This document shows, piece by piece, positions 43,880-55,852 of a stretch of DNA of 64,000 nt. The notes under the pieces are model-generated. The model did not search any database, was not told where the DNA came from, and saw nothing but the letters and a program-made list of their open reading frames with translations. The stretch is from Papaver somniferum (taxonomy: Eukaryota > Streptophyta > Magnoliopsida > Ranunculales > Papaveraceae): the NCBI RefSeq assembly GCF_003573695.1, contig NC_039362.1, positions 114,245,120 to 114,309,119 of the forward strand. Reading direction: 5' to 3'. Each line of letters opens with the position of its first letter. Within the stretch, counting starts at the first letter, position 1. A program made the translations under genes and the position numbers.

Positions 43880-45651
43880 ATTGTGTTCGTGCATCAAACC
43901 CCGGACGAAGTGGATTGCCAAACTCTGGCCAAATTTCCAAAGTCACGGCCTAAGTCTTGGATGGAAAAAAGTCGCATGAACATCCAAGTGGGCTTGCGTC
44001 TAATACTGAATAGTCCAGTCCTAGTCTTCATAAGCTTGTCCTGTAAGTTGTTCTTAGATTGTCAGTCCCGTAGATTTGACAACATGCTCTTTCTCTCGGC
44101 ACCATCAGCTGTCATTCGCTCTCAATCACAGTGCCGACAACCTTCAGTTCTTCTCTGTCAATGGACAACTCCATATCTTCCTTTTTCTCTCATGAATTCT
44201 GTCAGCATCAATAATCGAGAAAGCCCATCTTCTCTCTCGAACTCCAACTCCATAACTACCAATGGAAGCAACCTTCACAGTTCTCTCGAGCTTTGACACT
44301 GGCAGCATTTCATCTTTCATCATAAACTCGTCATAAACTCGACTTCCTCTCACACTTCGTTCGATTGGAACTTTGATAATAGCAGCAACACCACCGTACT
44401 GCCAAGTTCATATCTTCATCCTCCCGGCTTCCATGGCAGACTCGAGCTCGTCTCACTTTACCTACAGCAGCGTCGTCTCATCGGCTATCACCATTATTAT
44501 CATACTCGAACATGGAATTCTAAATATTTTCTCGAACAACATCATCCTTAGTTCTTCTCTGTCGGTACTCGAGCTCCATTTACAATGCCAGCAAATCTCG
44601 AGATCCTTTATGGCTTTATCCAGTCTTCATTATTGGTGGTGATGATAATCAATCCTGACATAAGCTTCCTCCATCATCATCTCCATTTCTTCCTCATCAT
44701 TACTGCCGATATTGGCAGCAGATCACATTCACCTCAGTTCCTTCATGTTCGTCACGATCCGTCAATGGCAGTCAACAACAACAATCAACAACTCAACCCT
44801 TACAGCGCATGGTCTTCTCCATCCACTTCATTTCAAACACCGGCCATTCTTCTCGTCACTTTCTACAAACAGTCTGTGTGCAGTTTGCTGGTGATGCACA
44901 TATGGGAATCGATGTTGATCTCCAAGGCCATTGTATCTCCTTCCCTGCAATATGTACCACACACAAACCATTCTTTCATTCATAATCTCAGAACTGTTCT
45001 TCATTCATTCAATATCTTCAATGGCAGTGAACTCGTCTTCTTCACTGGCTTCTCTTGGCAGCAGAAACGAATTCAAAACCGAACCAAACTCTCCAAAATC
45101 GAATACCCAATCTTCATTTCCTTTTCAACTTCAATTTCTCTGTCTTAACCCTTCATTAATCTCCTCCATTGATCAATGATAAATCGATGGCATCATCTTA
45201 AGTTTTTTCCCTGTATTTTTTCGGTGAAACTTGGTTTTCAAAATCAAATAGATTCGACCCGACCTCTGTGTCCATCTTGGCGTCAAATACTTGCCTAGTC
45301 CTTTGAAACAACACCCATGAGACCAAGGCTAACCGTTGGCAAGACTTTGGCAGTGGCTCTTGTTCTTTGTTCAGTGTAAAGGAAACTGGACTTGGGTGTT
45401 TAGTGTACTCGACCTTGTTTTAAATGAGGTGGACCTGTGTAAACTGAGAGGGTACCCATAGTAATGGTTTCCCATGCAATGATAATTCCGTCTCTCTTTT
45501 GGAAAATTGGACGATTTCTTGTTCTTTTCGGGAATAAGCTCAAAAATTACCATAAAATATAAAAGAAAGCTAATAATACAATTTCACACGAAAACTAGCT
45601 AAGAAAGCATAATCAATCGATACTTAGAGAGGTGTTTTTAGAAACCTATCA
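43880..45651 (-). mobile_element. Divergent gypsy LTR fragment
   Basis: On the minus strand it begins TGATAGGTTTCTAAAAACACC at 45,651, resembling the starts of the LTRs at 40,375 and 32,789 but with much lower identity. The far edge is not a clean LTR end: it joins RT sequence at about 43,880. It is probably a truncated 5' LTR of another subfamily, fused to the pol remnant by deletion. No gene. Confidence 0.55.
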
Positions 45652-45799
45652 AACCTCAAGGTGGTTTAGGCCCGTGTAAGAGAGCTCCACTGAGGCCCAC
45701 TCATGATCTAAATGATGATGGTACGTTGGATTCTTCCTCGAGACTTTTTCAAACTTTTTTTCACGCGCCTCATATTGGATCATCCATTGGTGATTCGAG

Positions 45800-47290
45800 A
45801 TGGGTGATTCTTCTGATCCTAATCAATCTACTAAGACGTTAACATATGCTGAACGCCTAAAGGGCAAGAAGGTTTTACCAAAAACCATTGTTGATTTATC
45901 TACGTTACCAAACCCTACAAAAAAGAGGGTAAACATTCTATTGTTATTCCTAAGGATTTATACTTGGAGGGATGTGCGATCTGGAGGTTTAGCCTCATAG
46001 GCAGACTGGATTTTAAGGAACTAGTCTTCTCTGATGCGAAAAAGAATTTGTTGTTACAATGGCAGATGGGTGAAGATTGTGTTCAATTTGTACCGTTGAA
46101 TAGGGCTTTCTTCATCATCAAGTTACGGTCACAAGATGATAAAACAAAGATTTTAGTGGCTGAAAAATGGATTGTGGCACAACAACAGCTGACTTTAATG
46201 GAATGGTACCCTAGTTTTGATCCTGATAAAAAATGTTCGTCTCAAATTCCCTGGATTACCTATGGAGTTTTGGATTGAAAAAACTCTTTTGGCCATGGGT
46301 AAAACCCTAGGTACTCCTATTGTTGTCGACCAGGGAACTTTAACTCATGAGTATGGGCACTTTGCTTTTATTTTGATTGATATTGATTTTGCTGAATTAG
46401 ATACTGTTGGTATTCATGTCGCTGTTGGAGGTTTAGAATTTTGGCAGCCTTTTGAAATACTAAATAGGCCGAAGTTCTGTTCTAAGTGCAATATTATTGG
46501 GCACTCTGATGCTGAGTGTCGCAAGAAGAATAAGAATTCAGCTATAGTTAACAGTACGCAGCAGCTGGTTTTAGTTCCTAACTCGAACGCTCAAAACAAT
46601 CCTGAAGTTGGCAAAGAGTGGCACGAAGCTAAACTAAAGTAGAAAGGCAAGAAATCTCCCACTATTCCGGTTGTCCCTGAGATATCAAACGTTGCTGGTT
46701 CATCCTCAGTTGAGATTCCATATGTGAGCATTTCTGACGCTGTTGTGAAGGAACAACAGTTGCAAGATGAGTTTGCAGAATCTGAAACTGCATTGCGTTT
46801 GGCTACTGCAATTTTTGAGAAAAAAAAACAGGCCATATTAGCGCATTCACTATTAGTAAGTAAGGCAAGGTCGTTGAGTACCTCGGCTCTGAACGCTAAG
46901 ACAGGTGAGAATGTCGAATTGGCAAGAACTGGACTTCTACATCCTGTTAGGATTCCTACTACATCTGTGTCTACACCCATGTGTGATGCTCTTGAAGAAA
47001 GTTCTGAATATATCTCTCACAATAAGTTCCATATCCTTGGTAACTGTAGTGATAAAGGAACTATGGTGCTTGGAAAAGTTGATGAACACGCCAAACAAGC
47101 CAAACACAGCCAACTTATTGCTGTGTAAGCTAGAATAAATTCTTTAAAAGATGCGGAATCCTTATCTGACACAGAAGATATCTCGGAGCTGGGTATTCGT
47201 GCTAGAAGGGGTACTTCACCAGGTATCAATTCCTCCTCAAATTCTGTTAAACAAGCTAAGTTATCCAAGCATCAAAACCCTGTAGTTTAA
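45800..47290 (+). pseudogene. LINE copy 2 ORF1 (DUF4283, zinc knuckle)
   Basis: Starts MGDSSDPNQSTKTLTYAERL. The same order as copy 1: LIGRLDFKELVFSDAKKNL, FPGLPMEFWIEKTLLAMGK, knuckle CSKCNIIGHSDAEC (46,481-46,522), coiled coil VVKEQQLQDEFAESETALR, and an end near NPVV. Frameshifts lie near 45,950 and 46,240, with in-frame stops at 46,640 (TAG) and 47,126 (TAA). ORF2 starts 2 bp after its stop codon. Confidence 0.87.
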
Positions 47291-47291
47291 T

Positions 47292-50200
47292 ATGCGGGTT
47301 TCATTTTGGAATACAAATGGTGTTGCGCGAGAGGCAGCACAATCTAAGCTAAAAGAGTTAATAAGGGAATTCAATCCAGATGTTTTTTGTCTTGCTGAAC
47401 CGAAAGTTGCTTGCTCAGTTAATTTTGGTAGAAGACTAATTACAGAAGGTTATTCCTCAGTTGTTATTTATAATTCTTCCAATTCTAGTATTGCGAATCT
47501 CTGGATTTGTTACATGAATGGGTTGGATATTTCTGTTGTAAATTCAAGTAAATAGGCTATTACAATTGCGGTGGATGGTGTTCATATTTCTTTTGTCCAT
47601 GCTAGTTATGTTCAAACTACTAGAAGAAGGCTTTGGAAGCAACTGGATATGCAAGATTCAATAACTCCTTGGTTGGTCATATGAGATTTTAATTGTATTT
47701 TGCGTTTGGATGAAAAGAAAGGTGGATTGGAAACAAGATCTTCAGTCATTGATGAATTTAGTGATTGGATGGATGACAACAATCTTTTTGAAGCTGATTC
47801 CTTGGGTAGCAAATTCACATGGTCCAATAGACAATTTGGTAATAGTCGTATCATCAGTAAGTTGGATCGTGCAATTATTAATGCGCTCTTGGCTAGCTAA
47901 GTTTGAGAATTGGCGGCGTAAATCTCTTCCTAAAGTTTCCGACCATTCTACTCTTCTTGGTTATCCTTTTAAGGTTCATAGACCTCGTCGATCTCCTTTC
48001 AGGGTTCAGAAGATGTGGTTCTTACATGAAGATTTTCTTCGTATGGTTAGTGAAAGTTGGAATGCTCCATCTTATGGGTCTCCAGATTTTATATACCCTT
48101 ACAAATTGAAGCGGCTGAAGATTGCGACGAAGGATTGGAATCTCAGAATCTTTGGTAATGTTCATTCTCGTTTGAAACAAGACCAACTTCGTTTCGAGAC
48201 TGCTGCTCTTATTTCTGATGAAGATCCAAGTAATATTGCTAATTTGAATGCAATGAAAGACGCCATGGATACCTTAAGTGAGACCCGCTTACAATAGGTG
48301 ACTATGCTCAAGCAAAAATCTCATAACAATTGGTTGGTGGAGTGGTCGAGTAACTCCAGTTTTTTTCATAATAGTATTCGCATTAGAAGAAGCTCTAACA
48401 CAATTTCGGAGCTAGTTGACCCGAATGGTACTAATATATCTGATTATGAACAATTGCGGGATCATGTTGTTCATTACTACGAAGATAAATTCAACGGCCA
48501 GGTGTTGGATATAGATAGTGACTTATTTGATTTTGAGCATGATTCCATATCTGTTGAGGAGAGCCAAGCCATGGACAAGATTCCTTCTCCAGAAGAAATA
48601 AAGCAAGCTGTATTTGATTTGGGGGCGGATAGTGCACCAGGGACGGATGGATTCTCTGGGTGTTTCTATCGTCATTGCTGGGATATTATTCAAGAAGATT
48701 TAACCAAGGACATTGTTCACTGTTGGAATTCTGGTCATATTCCAAATGGTGTTAATTCTTCTTTAATCATTTTGCTTGCTAAGGTAAGGGGTGCTAATAC
48801 TCTTCGCAATTTCAGACCAATAGGTCTTAGTAATTTTTTCTTCAAAATTTTTACTAACATTCTAGCTACTAGACTTGGTAGTGTTTTAGATAAACTTGTG
48901 TCTGAAGAGCGGGTTGCTTTTATGAAAGGGAGAAATATTCATGAAAATATTAGTCTGGCGTCAGAGATGGTTAATGAGCTTCACTTGAAGCGCAAGTATG
49001 GCAACATTGGTCTCAAGCTAGATATATCTCAAGCTTTTGACACGGTAAGTTGGTCTTTTGTGCTAGAAGTCTTTCGTAAATATGGCTTTTCTGAGAAGTG
49101 GTGTGCCTGGATTCTTAATATCTTGCAATCTGCTAGAATCTCTATTCTTTTGAATGGCAGTCCGGAGGGTTATTTCAAAATTAATAGAGGTTTGCATCAA
49201 GGAGATCCCCTTTCTCCATTGATTTTCGCCTTGATTGATGACATCCTTAGCAGAAATATTACGAAGCTTTTCCGTGATAAAAAGATGACTCCTACGGTTA
49301 CACGAGGTGATGTTTCTCCTACTCACCTTTTCTTTGCTGACGACATTATGATATTTTGTAAAGGTAATTCAAAAAGTCTGCATAATCTTGTGGATTTATT
49401 GGGTAAGTACCAGCGTGCTTCGGGTCAGACTGTTTGTCGTCAAAAAAGTAAGATTTATTATGGTGGTGGTTCTTCGAGTTGGTGTACCTATCTTTCTAAT
49501 TATTTGGGGATGAGCGTAGCCACTTTTCCGGATCGCTATTTGGGTGTTCAAATTAAGCCAGGTACAGTTCGTTATCGCCATATTTGCAATGTTGTTGAAA
49601 AGATTAAAAATCAGCTTGCTGGTTGGAGGGGGAGATTATTAGCTTTTCATGATCGCATTATTCTTGTTAAATATGTTATTGCCATTTATTCCATTCATAA
49701 TATGGCAATGTATAAGTGGTCTCGCAAATTCATCCTTCAATGTGAGAGGCAACTCGGAACTTCATTTGGTCTGGTGATTCTAATGTTAGTCGAGCTGTGG
49801 TAGTGGATTATGATAAAATTTGTTGCCCTTATGAGGAGGGGGGTCTCGGATTAACTCGTATGACTACTATGAATAAGGCACTTCTTATGAAGCTATGGTG
49901 GAAGATTCGTAATTCTAAAAAGAAATGGGCTCTTTATCTTAAGGCTAAGTTTTTTGGTCGTAATGGGCGCATTAATATTACGGGTGTGAAATCTTCCATT
50001 TTACCTGGCGTGCGTAGTGTGTATAATCTGGTGGAGAAAAATACTAAAGTCTTGTTAGGAGATGGTAGGGATACTTCTCTTTATTATGACATTTGGTACG
50101 CTGATTTTAGTATTGCAGAGGCTCTTAATGATTACACGCTTGATACCAATGTGCGTGTTAGCGATGTGCTGACTGATGGCCGGTGAGATATCCCAGATAT

Positions 50201-51378
50201 GCATTTACAATGCATACTTGCTGCGGGCCTGGAGATTCACAAACTGCCAACGCCATCTGGAGGTGAAGATAGCAGAGTCTGGATGCCAGAATTTTCAGGT
50301 GATTTTAGTGTCAGTTCTGCCACTTCTCTGATTCGTCAGAGATATCCCAATATGGAGGGAGCGGCGCTTCTTTGGAGGAAATAAATCCATCCAGTTATGG
50401 CAGCTCAGAATTGGAAATTCATCCATGGTGTTTGTGTTACGTACGATTTAATCAAGAGCATATTCAAAATTGAACTTGCTAATAAGTGTTGCCTTTGTGG
50501 AATTGATGAGGAAACGCTAGTTCATGTGCTGTATGAGTGCAGCCTTGCACAAGAGCATGGAATTGGCTTTCTGATATTTTTAATTTACAGCCTAATGCTA
50601 ATCTTGTTGTTTTTTATAAAGCATCCAAGGGAAGGAGTCCAATAGTCCGTGACCTTTGGCTTGTAGCAAATCTGGTGCTAAAGTCTGAATTGTGGCAGTT
50701 GCGGAATAAGGGTGTTGTTGAGCATAAGAAGCCAAACAAGAGCGTGTTTTATAAACGAGTTTTGAAGTTGATTCAGGACTATTCAACTCGGCTCAAGAGG
50801 CATATGAAGAACTGCGCTGAGGATATTGTGCTTTTGAACTACTTCCGTGTTCAACATAGCAGTGTTCACAGGCAGCAACCAGTGGAGTGTTTTTGGCAGC
50901 CACCTGATGCTAACGAGCTCCAAATTTGTTGTGATGGTGCGGCGAGAGGAAATCCAGGCATTGCTGGTGCTGGAGTGGTGGCTAGAGACGCTCAATGTTC
51001 AGTGCTTGGAGCTATGAGTATTGGTCTTGGTGTTACGACGAATACTTGGCAGAATTATATGGCATTCTTGTTGGATTGGAGTGGGCTATGCAGTGGGGTT
51101 TTGATCGTGTTTGTGTGAGGTCAGATTCTTATGGCGTTGTAGAAGCTTTCAAAAACAATTCTATTCCTTGGTTTGCAAAGACTAGATGGATGGTGATTTG
51201 TAGGCATTATATGTTTGTAAGGTTCATTCACACCTTTATGGAGGCGCATTTTTCAGCAGATAAAATGGCTAAGCGTGGATGTTTTCTGGCTAATAAAGTG
51301 GGAATGCATTTTAATGGAAGACCACATTTTCTAAAATCAGTTGAATACCGAAATGTTTCTTATTTTCGTTTTAAATAG
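47292..51378 (+). pseudogene. LINE copy 2 ORF2: endonuclease-RT-zf-RNase H
   Basis: From MRVSFWNTNGVAREAAQS through endonuclease (EPKVACS; VSDHSTLLGY), RT (DGFSGCFYRHCWDIIQ, FRPIGLSN, LKLDISQAFDTVSW, RGLHQGDPLSPLIF, and an intact FFADDIMIF near 49,330), zf-RVT (CCLCGIDEETLVHVLYEC) and RNase H (LAELYGILVGLEWAMQWG) to FRFK at 51,378. The glycine of the endonuclease GDFN motif has become TGA (47,683). Other stops lie at 47,553, 48,295, 50,184 and 50,382. Frameshifts lie near 47,890, 49,790, 50,560 and 51,040. The 1.5-kb RT segment (48,298-49,800) is uninterrupted. Inactive. Confidence 0.92.
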
Positions 51379-51459
51379 TTTACAAGTTTTTGGGGTTGCT
51401 GTGACCTCTTTTCTTGTAAATTTTGTTATCTATTAATACAAATTTTTGACTTATCAAAA

Positions 51460-52107
51460 AAAATATTGTAAGAATTTGCATTCATGTTATGCAACTCAGT
51501 TGAACTAGCTGTGTGTTTGCCATTTGTTTTAAAATGAAACTAGAATGCTTGCATCATAGATTTTGACCTTGCTCAACTATCATAATCATCCAGTTGTTTT
51601 TATTAAGAATTATCTTTAAGCTGTCCCATTTTGAGTTGTTTTGTCAAGAATTACTTCAGATAAAAAAAAAATCCTAGATTTGTTTCCTTTTGTACTTGAT
51701 GCAGTGGTTTAATGTGTGAACATTTTCTGCCCTTTCATACTGCTATACTTGAACATTTGGCTACTACTTGATAATTAAAATTTTAAAGTGTATTTTTTTT
51801 CCAGGAGCCCCGTTGATACGGTTAGGCAATTGATACATATCATGTTTTATAATTACCAGTTTTGATGCAGAGATACCGGAAGGAACGTAGTTCTATTTGT
51901 GTCGAGACGTCTTACGTGTACGCAAGTGAATGCAATACATGAATGACCAGAAAGACCATTACAGTCGTTGGAATGTTGTCGCTATGGAGTTTGTACTTAA
52001 GGAATCTGCCTAAAGTTTGGCAAGGAAATGACAGTGGTAGTATGATCGTTAATTGAGTAATTAAGTCCACCCAAGGCCCAACATCAATAAATTTGGGAAG
52101 GAAAGTA
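51460..52107. other. Gap between LINE copy 2 and hAT element
   Basis: No gene recognised. The last 30 bases (GGGAAGGAAAGTAAGCTAGTT) read in frame with the gypsy integrase relic that continues after the hAT element at 55,853 (GKESKLVPCYIDPFGIL across the insertion), so at least this end belongs to that gypsy relic. Confidence 0.45.
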
Positions 52108-52115
52108 AGCTAGTT
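52108..52115. repeat. hAT target-site duplication, left
   Basis: AGCTAGTT, identical to 55,845-55,852; 8 bp is the hallmark of hAT insertion. Confidence 0.88.
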
Positions 52116-52123
52116 TAGTGTAG

Positions 52124-52265
52124 TCAATATCGGCCGTATCGGCCGATATATCGGCGAAATTTCGGATATCGCTCTGGGAGCGATACGGTAAACATTATAT
52201 CGGCGATACGATATTTCTCCGATAATATCCGCCGATACGAAATTTCCACGAAAAACCGATATTCG
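52124..52265. repeat. Left subterminal TATCGG repeats of hAT element
   Basis: About ten TATCGG/CCGATA words in 140 bp, including the palindrome TATCGGCCGATATATCGGC. Such clustered words next to hAT ends are the usual transposase-binding sites. Confidence 0.75.
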
Positions 52266-52907
52266 TTAAATTAGTCTTTTTTCGTAAAGATTAAGGGTAT
52301 TTTTGGTTTTTGAAAGACTGGAAGCGATAAATCCCTAAAACTCGATGTTCACTTCAGCCGAAAAACAGAAGTGAAAGGTGAAGAGAGCTTAAGTGGAAGG
52401 AACAGATCGTGAAAATTCAACAAATCATGTTATTTTTTCTCAATTATCATCAGTGAGAATCCAATCTAAGGAAGGAACTTTTGGTTATTGATCTTCTTCA
52501 TCTAAATTTCAGAGATTATTGGTTAACAGAAGGTTAGAGTTTTGAATCTTGTGATAGTTACTCTCATTTTTTGCTTTGATTGTGATTTTTGTTGTGAAAT
52601 TCTAGATAGGAAAGGCCATCTTGTTAGATGTTATGATTGCAAAGGACATTTTACATACAAGAACAAGTTCTTAAAAAAAAAATTTGGGTATTTTAGCCAT
52701 CAATTTGTTTTTCTCTTTTATCTTTAAAGGTGGGTTTTATAGATGATACAAATAGGATCAAAATAGTATTACCATTTAGTTATTGTTTAGCTTCATATGA
52801 TCCTGAATGAATAGGCGAAAGACCTGGATTAGATTGATGCAACTGTTTATGATAATGATCTGTAGTTATTGATTTAAATTGTTTTGTTTCTGTTTTAGGT
52901 TGTGATT

Positions 52908-55487
52908 ATGGATTCTTCTAGTGCATCCAATGCAAACACCACAAACTCAACATGTGGTTCACTGCCTTCTTCTACGCAAACTAGAGATCCAACATGGGAA
53001 TGGGGTGAACGCCAAGACCCAGCAAATCCAAATACAATTACTTGTTTATTATGTAAGAAATTAATCCGTGATGGTGGAATCACAAGGCTTAAGAAGCATC
53101 TCACAGGGAAGACAGGGAATACTACATCATGTCCAAAAGCAACCATTGAGATTATGAACAAAATTAATCTGGAGTTTGCTGTAAAGAGGACCAGAAAAGC
53201 TCATATGGCTAATATTGACTTAGCGTATCAGCGTGCAAACAGCTCAGATGAAGGCTCTGATGCTGATACAGATGTTGAGGAACAAGAAGTTGAAACTGAT
53301 GGCAATGTGGGCAGTGGTAGTGCTAGTGCTAGTCAACTACTTGTTCAGAATCAGACAAAGAGAAAGCGAATAAGCCAAAGTGATACAAGAGGCCCTATTG
53401 ATTTATATATGAGGACAGACCACCAGAAAACTTAGAAGGCCACGCTGAAAGAAACTGTGCAGCGAAAGAGAAGTTACTGAAGACGGCATGGAAAAGCATA
53501 TCAGCTTGGATGACTGAGAACTCAACAGCATTTAATACCGTTCGTTTCCCAAGTTTCCAACGAATGATATTTGGAATTGGTGATTATGGGAAAGCTATCC
53601 CCCCCCCCATCTTACCATCAGTTTCGTACCAATCTTTTCAAGGAACAATTAGATGAAATGAAGAAGTTCGTTGATACATTTAGGGAACATTGGAAAAGGT
53701 TTGGATGTTCTATCATGTCAGATGGTTGGACGGATGGGAAAAACGACATCTTATTAACTTTTTAGTGAATTGTTCTAAAGGTTCAGTTTTTTTGAAGTCT
53801 GTGGATGCCTCAAATAGAACCAATGATTCTGATTTCATACGCAAGCTTGTAAAGGAGGTAATTGCTGATGTTGGTGAAGAAAATGTAGTTCAGTTCATTA
53901 CGGATAATGGTTCAAACTTCAAAAATGCAGGGAAGGATTTAATGCTGGAATACCCACATATGTTTTGGACTCCTTGTGGTGCTCATTGTGTTCAGTTGAT
54001 GCTAGAAGAACTTGGTACCAGGCTTCCACGAATCAAGACAGCCGTCATTCTAGGTAAGAGACTGGTTACATATATTTATGCTCATTTTCAAGTATTGAGA
54101 TTAATGAGGGATTTGACTAAATCAGACTTACATAAGTCTACAAAAACTAGATTTTCAACTCAATACTACACACTAGAGAGTATTCAAAAGTATAAAAATC
54201 CTCTGCAAATGGTGTTTGTGAATGATAGGTGGGAAAAAACTAGGTTTGCAAGAGAAACTGTTGGAGTAAATGCACTTAAGATTGTTACAAATAGTAAATT
54301 TTGGGAAGATGTTAATTACTCTTGTAGGGTGCTAAAGCCTTTAGTTAAGGTAGTAAGGTTAGTGGATATCGAACGCAAACCTAAAATGCCTTCTTTTTAT
54401 GAGGCAATGAGAATAGCAAGGGATCAACTTGAGAAGAATCTCAGTGAAGATAATGATACTTGGGATATAGTTAAGGTTGTTTTTGATAAAAGATGGAAGA
54501 AAAACTTTAATCATCCGCTACATTGTGCCGCTTATTATTTAAATCCTTCCATAATCTATAAGATTCCAGCTCATCTCATGGATAATGATCCAAAGTACAT
54601 AGAAATCAAAAGGGGACTTCATGCAGCTATGAAAAGGATTATAACCAATGAAGATGAACTTGAGCTAGCAACAACTGAATTGAGACGATATAGTGATGCT
54701 TATGGTATCCTGGGAACTCCTGTATGCAAAAAAAGAAGAGACAAAGATCAACCTCGTAAGTTTGCCTGTTCTGTAAGTTTGATTACGTTTGTGTTAGATA
54801 GGTTTGTATTGATTAACTACTTTGTCCGTCTTTATGACAAATGATTGGTGGATTACATATGGAGGAATGGATGTTCCAAACCTACAAAAATTTGCAATCA
54901 GGGTATTGATTCTTATTTTTTCTGCTTCCCCATGTGAGAGAAACTGGAGCACATTTCAAAATGTGAGTCTTCCTTCTGTTTTCTTATCACAACAAACAAT
55001 AATGCATGAAACAATTAGTTTACCTATTTATTTTTTCGTATTTCAGTTGCACTCTAAGAAGCGGAATCGCATAAAAAAACAGAAATTGAATGATAGTGTC
55101 TTTATCCAATATAACAAGAAATTGCAGCGTCGTTATAAAGAAATTTCAGAATATAACGATGATGAGACAGCTCATGATCCTATTTTTCTTGATGACCATG
55201 ATGAAAATGATGAATGGTTGGATCCACGGAACTTGGTAGACTTGGATGTAGAAGGTGATAATGTAACTTTGGATGATTTGCAAGATATTCTTGGTGAAGA
55301 AAGTCGGCCAGTTGGTAGTAGAGGTGCATGTAGCTCTCGAAGTAAGTCTACTTACCCAACCGACTATGAGTATGATGGATATGATACTGATCAATTGATG
55401 TTAGACACTGATTATGGACTACTTGATGGAGCTAATGGAGTTACTGAAGATGATGATATCTATAGTGGCGCGTATGATTTTGAATAA
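52908..55487 (+). pseudogene. hAT transposase (BED - DUF659 - dimerisation)
   Basis: Starts MDSSSASNAN at the first ATG, just after a TTTTAG that looks like a 5'-leader intron acceptor. A BED-type zinc finger follows (C46-X2-C49, H64, C75; DPTWEWGERQDP). DUF659 spans about 53,560-54,060 (FKEQLDEMKKFVDTFREHW, MSDGWTDGKN, FITDNGSNFKNAGKDLM, PCGAHCVQLMLEEL). The hAT C-terminal dimerisation region is at 54,850-55,090 (WWITYGGMDVPNLQKFAIRV, CERNWSTFQN...HSKKRNR). An 84-bp intron (GT at 54,963, AG at 55,046) lies in the conserved STFQN/HSKKR position. The tail is acidic. A TAG at 53,433, a frameshift just after it, another at the 10-C run (53,599-53,608) and another near 53,760 break the frame. It would have catalysed cut-and-paste movement. 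Confidence 0.9.
54963..55046 (+). other. Intron in hAT transposase
   Basis: GTGAGT...TTTCAG between STFQN and LHSKKR. Splicing it restores the family's usual STFQN-HSKKRNR junction. Its length is divisible by three and it has no stop, so the frame also reads through. Confidence 0.7.
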
Positions 55488-55494
55488 GATTGTA

Positions 55495-55700
55495 ATATCC
55501 ATTTTAGGTAGTAAACTTTAAAGTTGTTGAAGTTACTCTCATTTTTTTAGTTTGAATTTTGAACTTGCTTAATTACTATTGTAGGAAGTAAACTTTAAAG
55601 TTGTTGAAGTTACTCTCATGTTTTTAGTTTGAACTTGTTTATTTATCATTTTAGGTAGTGAACTTTAAAGTTATTGAAGTTACTCTTGTGTTTTTGATAA
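55495..55700. repeat. Three tandem repeats of about 70-75 bp
   Basis: Three copies starting near 55,500, 55,583 and 55,653, each with TTTTAGGTAGTAAACTTTAA and GTTGTTGAAGTTACTCTCAT. They lie between the transposase stop and the right subterminal repeats of the hAT element. Confidence 0.85.
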
Positions 55701-55729
55701 AATTGATGGTAGCTATAAAATTATAGTCT

Positions 55730-55844
55730 CTAAATTTGGAACCGAAATTATACCGATATTTGAACGATAATATCCCCGATATAAAGTCGTACCAGTGTAT
55801 CGGTCCTGGACGAGATAAACCGATATCCGATATTAACTACATTG
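55730..55844. repeat. Right subterminal repeats and inverted repeat of hAT element
   Basis: Five or more CCGATA/TATCGG words in 110 bp, ending with the right terminal inverted repeat CCGATATTAACTACATTG. Confidence 0.7.
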
Positions 55845-55852
55845 AGCTAGTT
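55845..55852. repeat. hAT target-site duplication, right
   Basis: AGCTAGTT, identical to 52,108-52,115. Confidence 0.88.

Larger units (their letters stand above)
45740..51459 (+). mobile_element. L1-type LINE (copy 2), plus strand
   Basis: Homologous to the minus-strand copy over its whole length, from the GTGATTCGAGATGGG leader (45,790) to the 3' end TTTTTGACTTATCAAAAAAA (51,448-51,468). The 5' edge is approximate; homology begins near 45,740. I found no target duplication. Both ORFs are broken in different places from copy 1, so the two decayed independently. Confidence 0.88.
52116..55844 (+). mobile_element. hAT DNA transposon
   Basis: A 3.7-kb element with imperfect terminal inverted repeats (left TAGTGTAGTCAATATCGG, right in reverse CAATGTAGTTAATATCGG, 15 of 18 matching), an 8-bp target duplication, repeated TATCGG words next to both ends, and a hAT transposase pseudogene. 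It split a gypsy integrase relic. Confidence 0.92.

Noticed and set aside
44585..45148. 187-codon plus-strand frame in the divergent gypsy LTR
   Set aside because: Low-complexity, no domain, inside LTR sequence; not conserved in the related LTRs.
43880..45651. Pairing this LTR with the 36,779-40,375 LTR as one element
   Set aside because: The starts are related but clearly diverged, and the far end is not an LTR end. The two LTRs of one element should be far more alike.
54750..54840. A second transposase intron starting at CTCGTAAGT
   Set aside because: The donor looks good but no clear AG acceptor precedes the WWITYGG block, so I did not annotate it.
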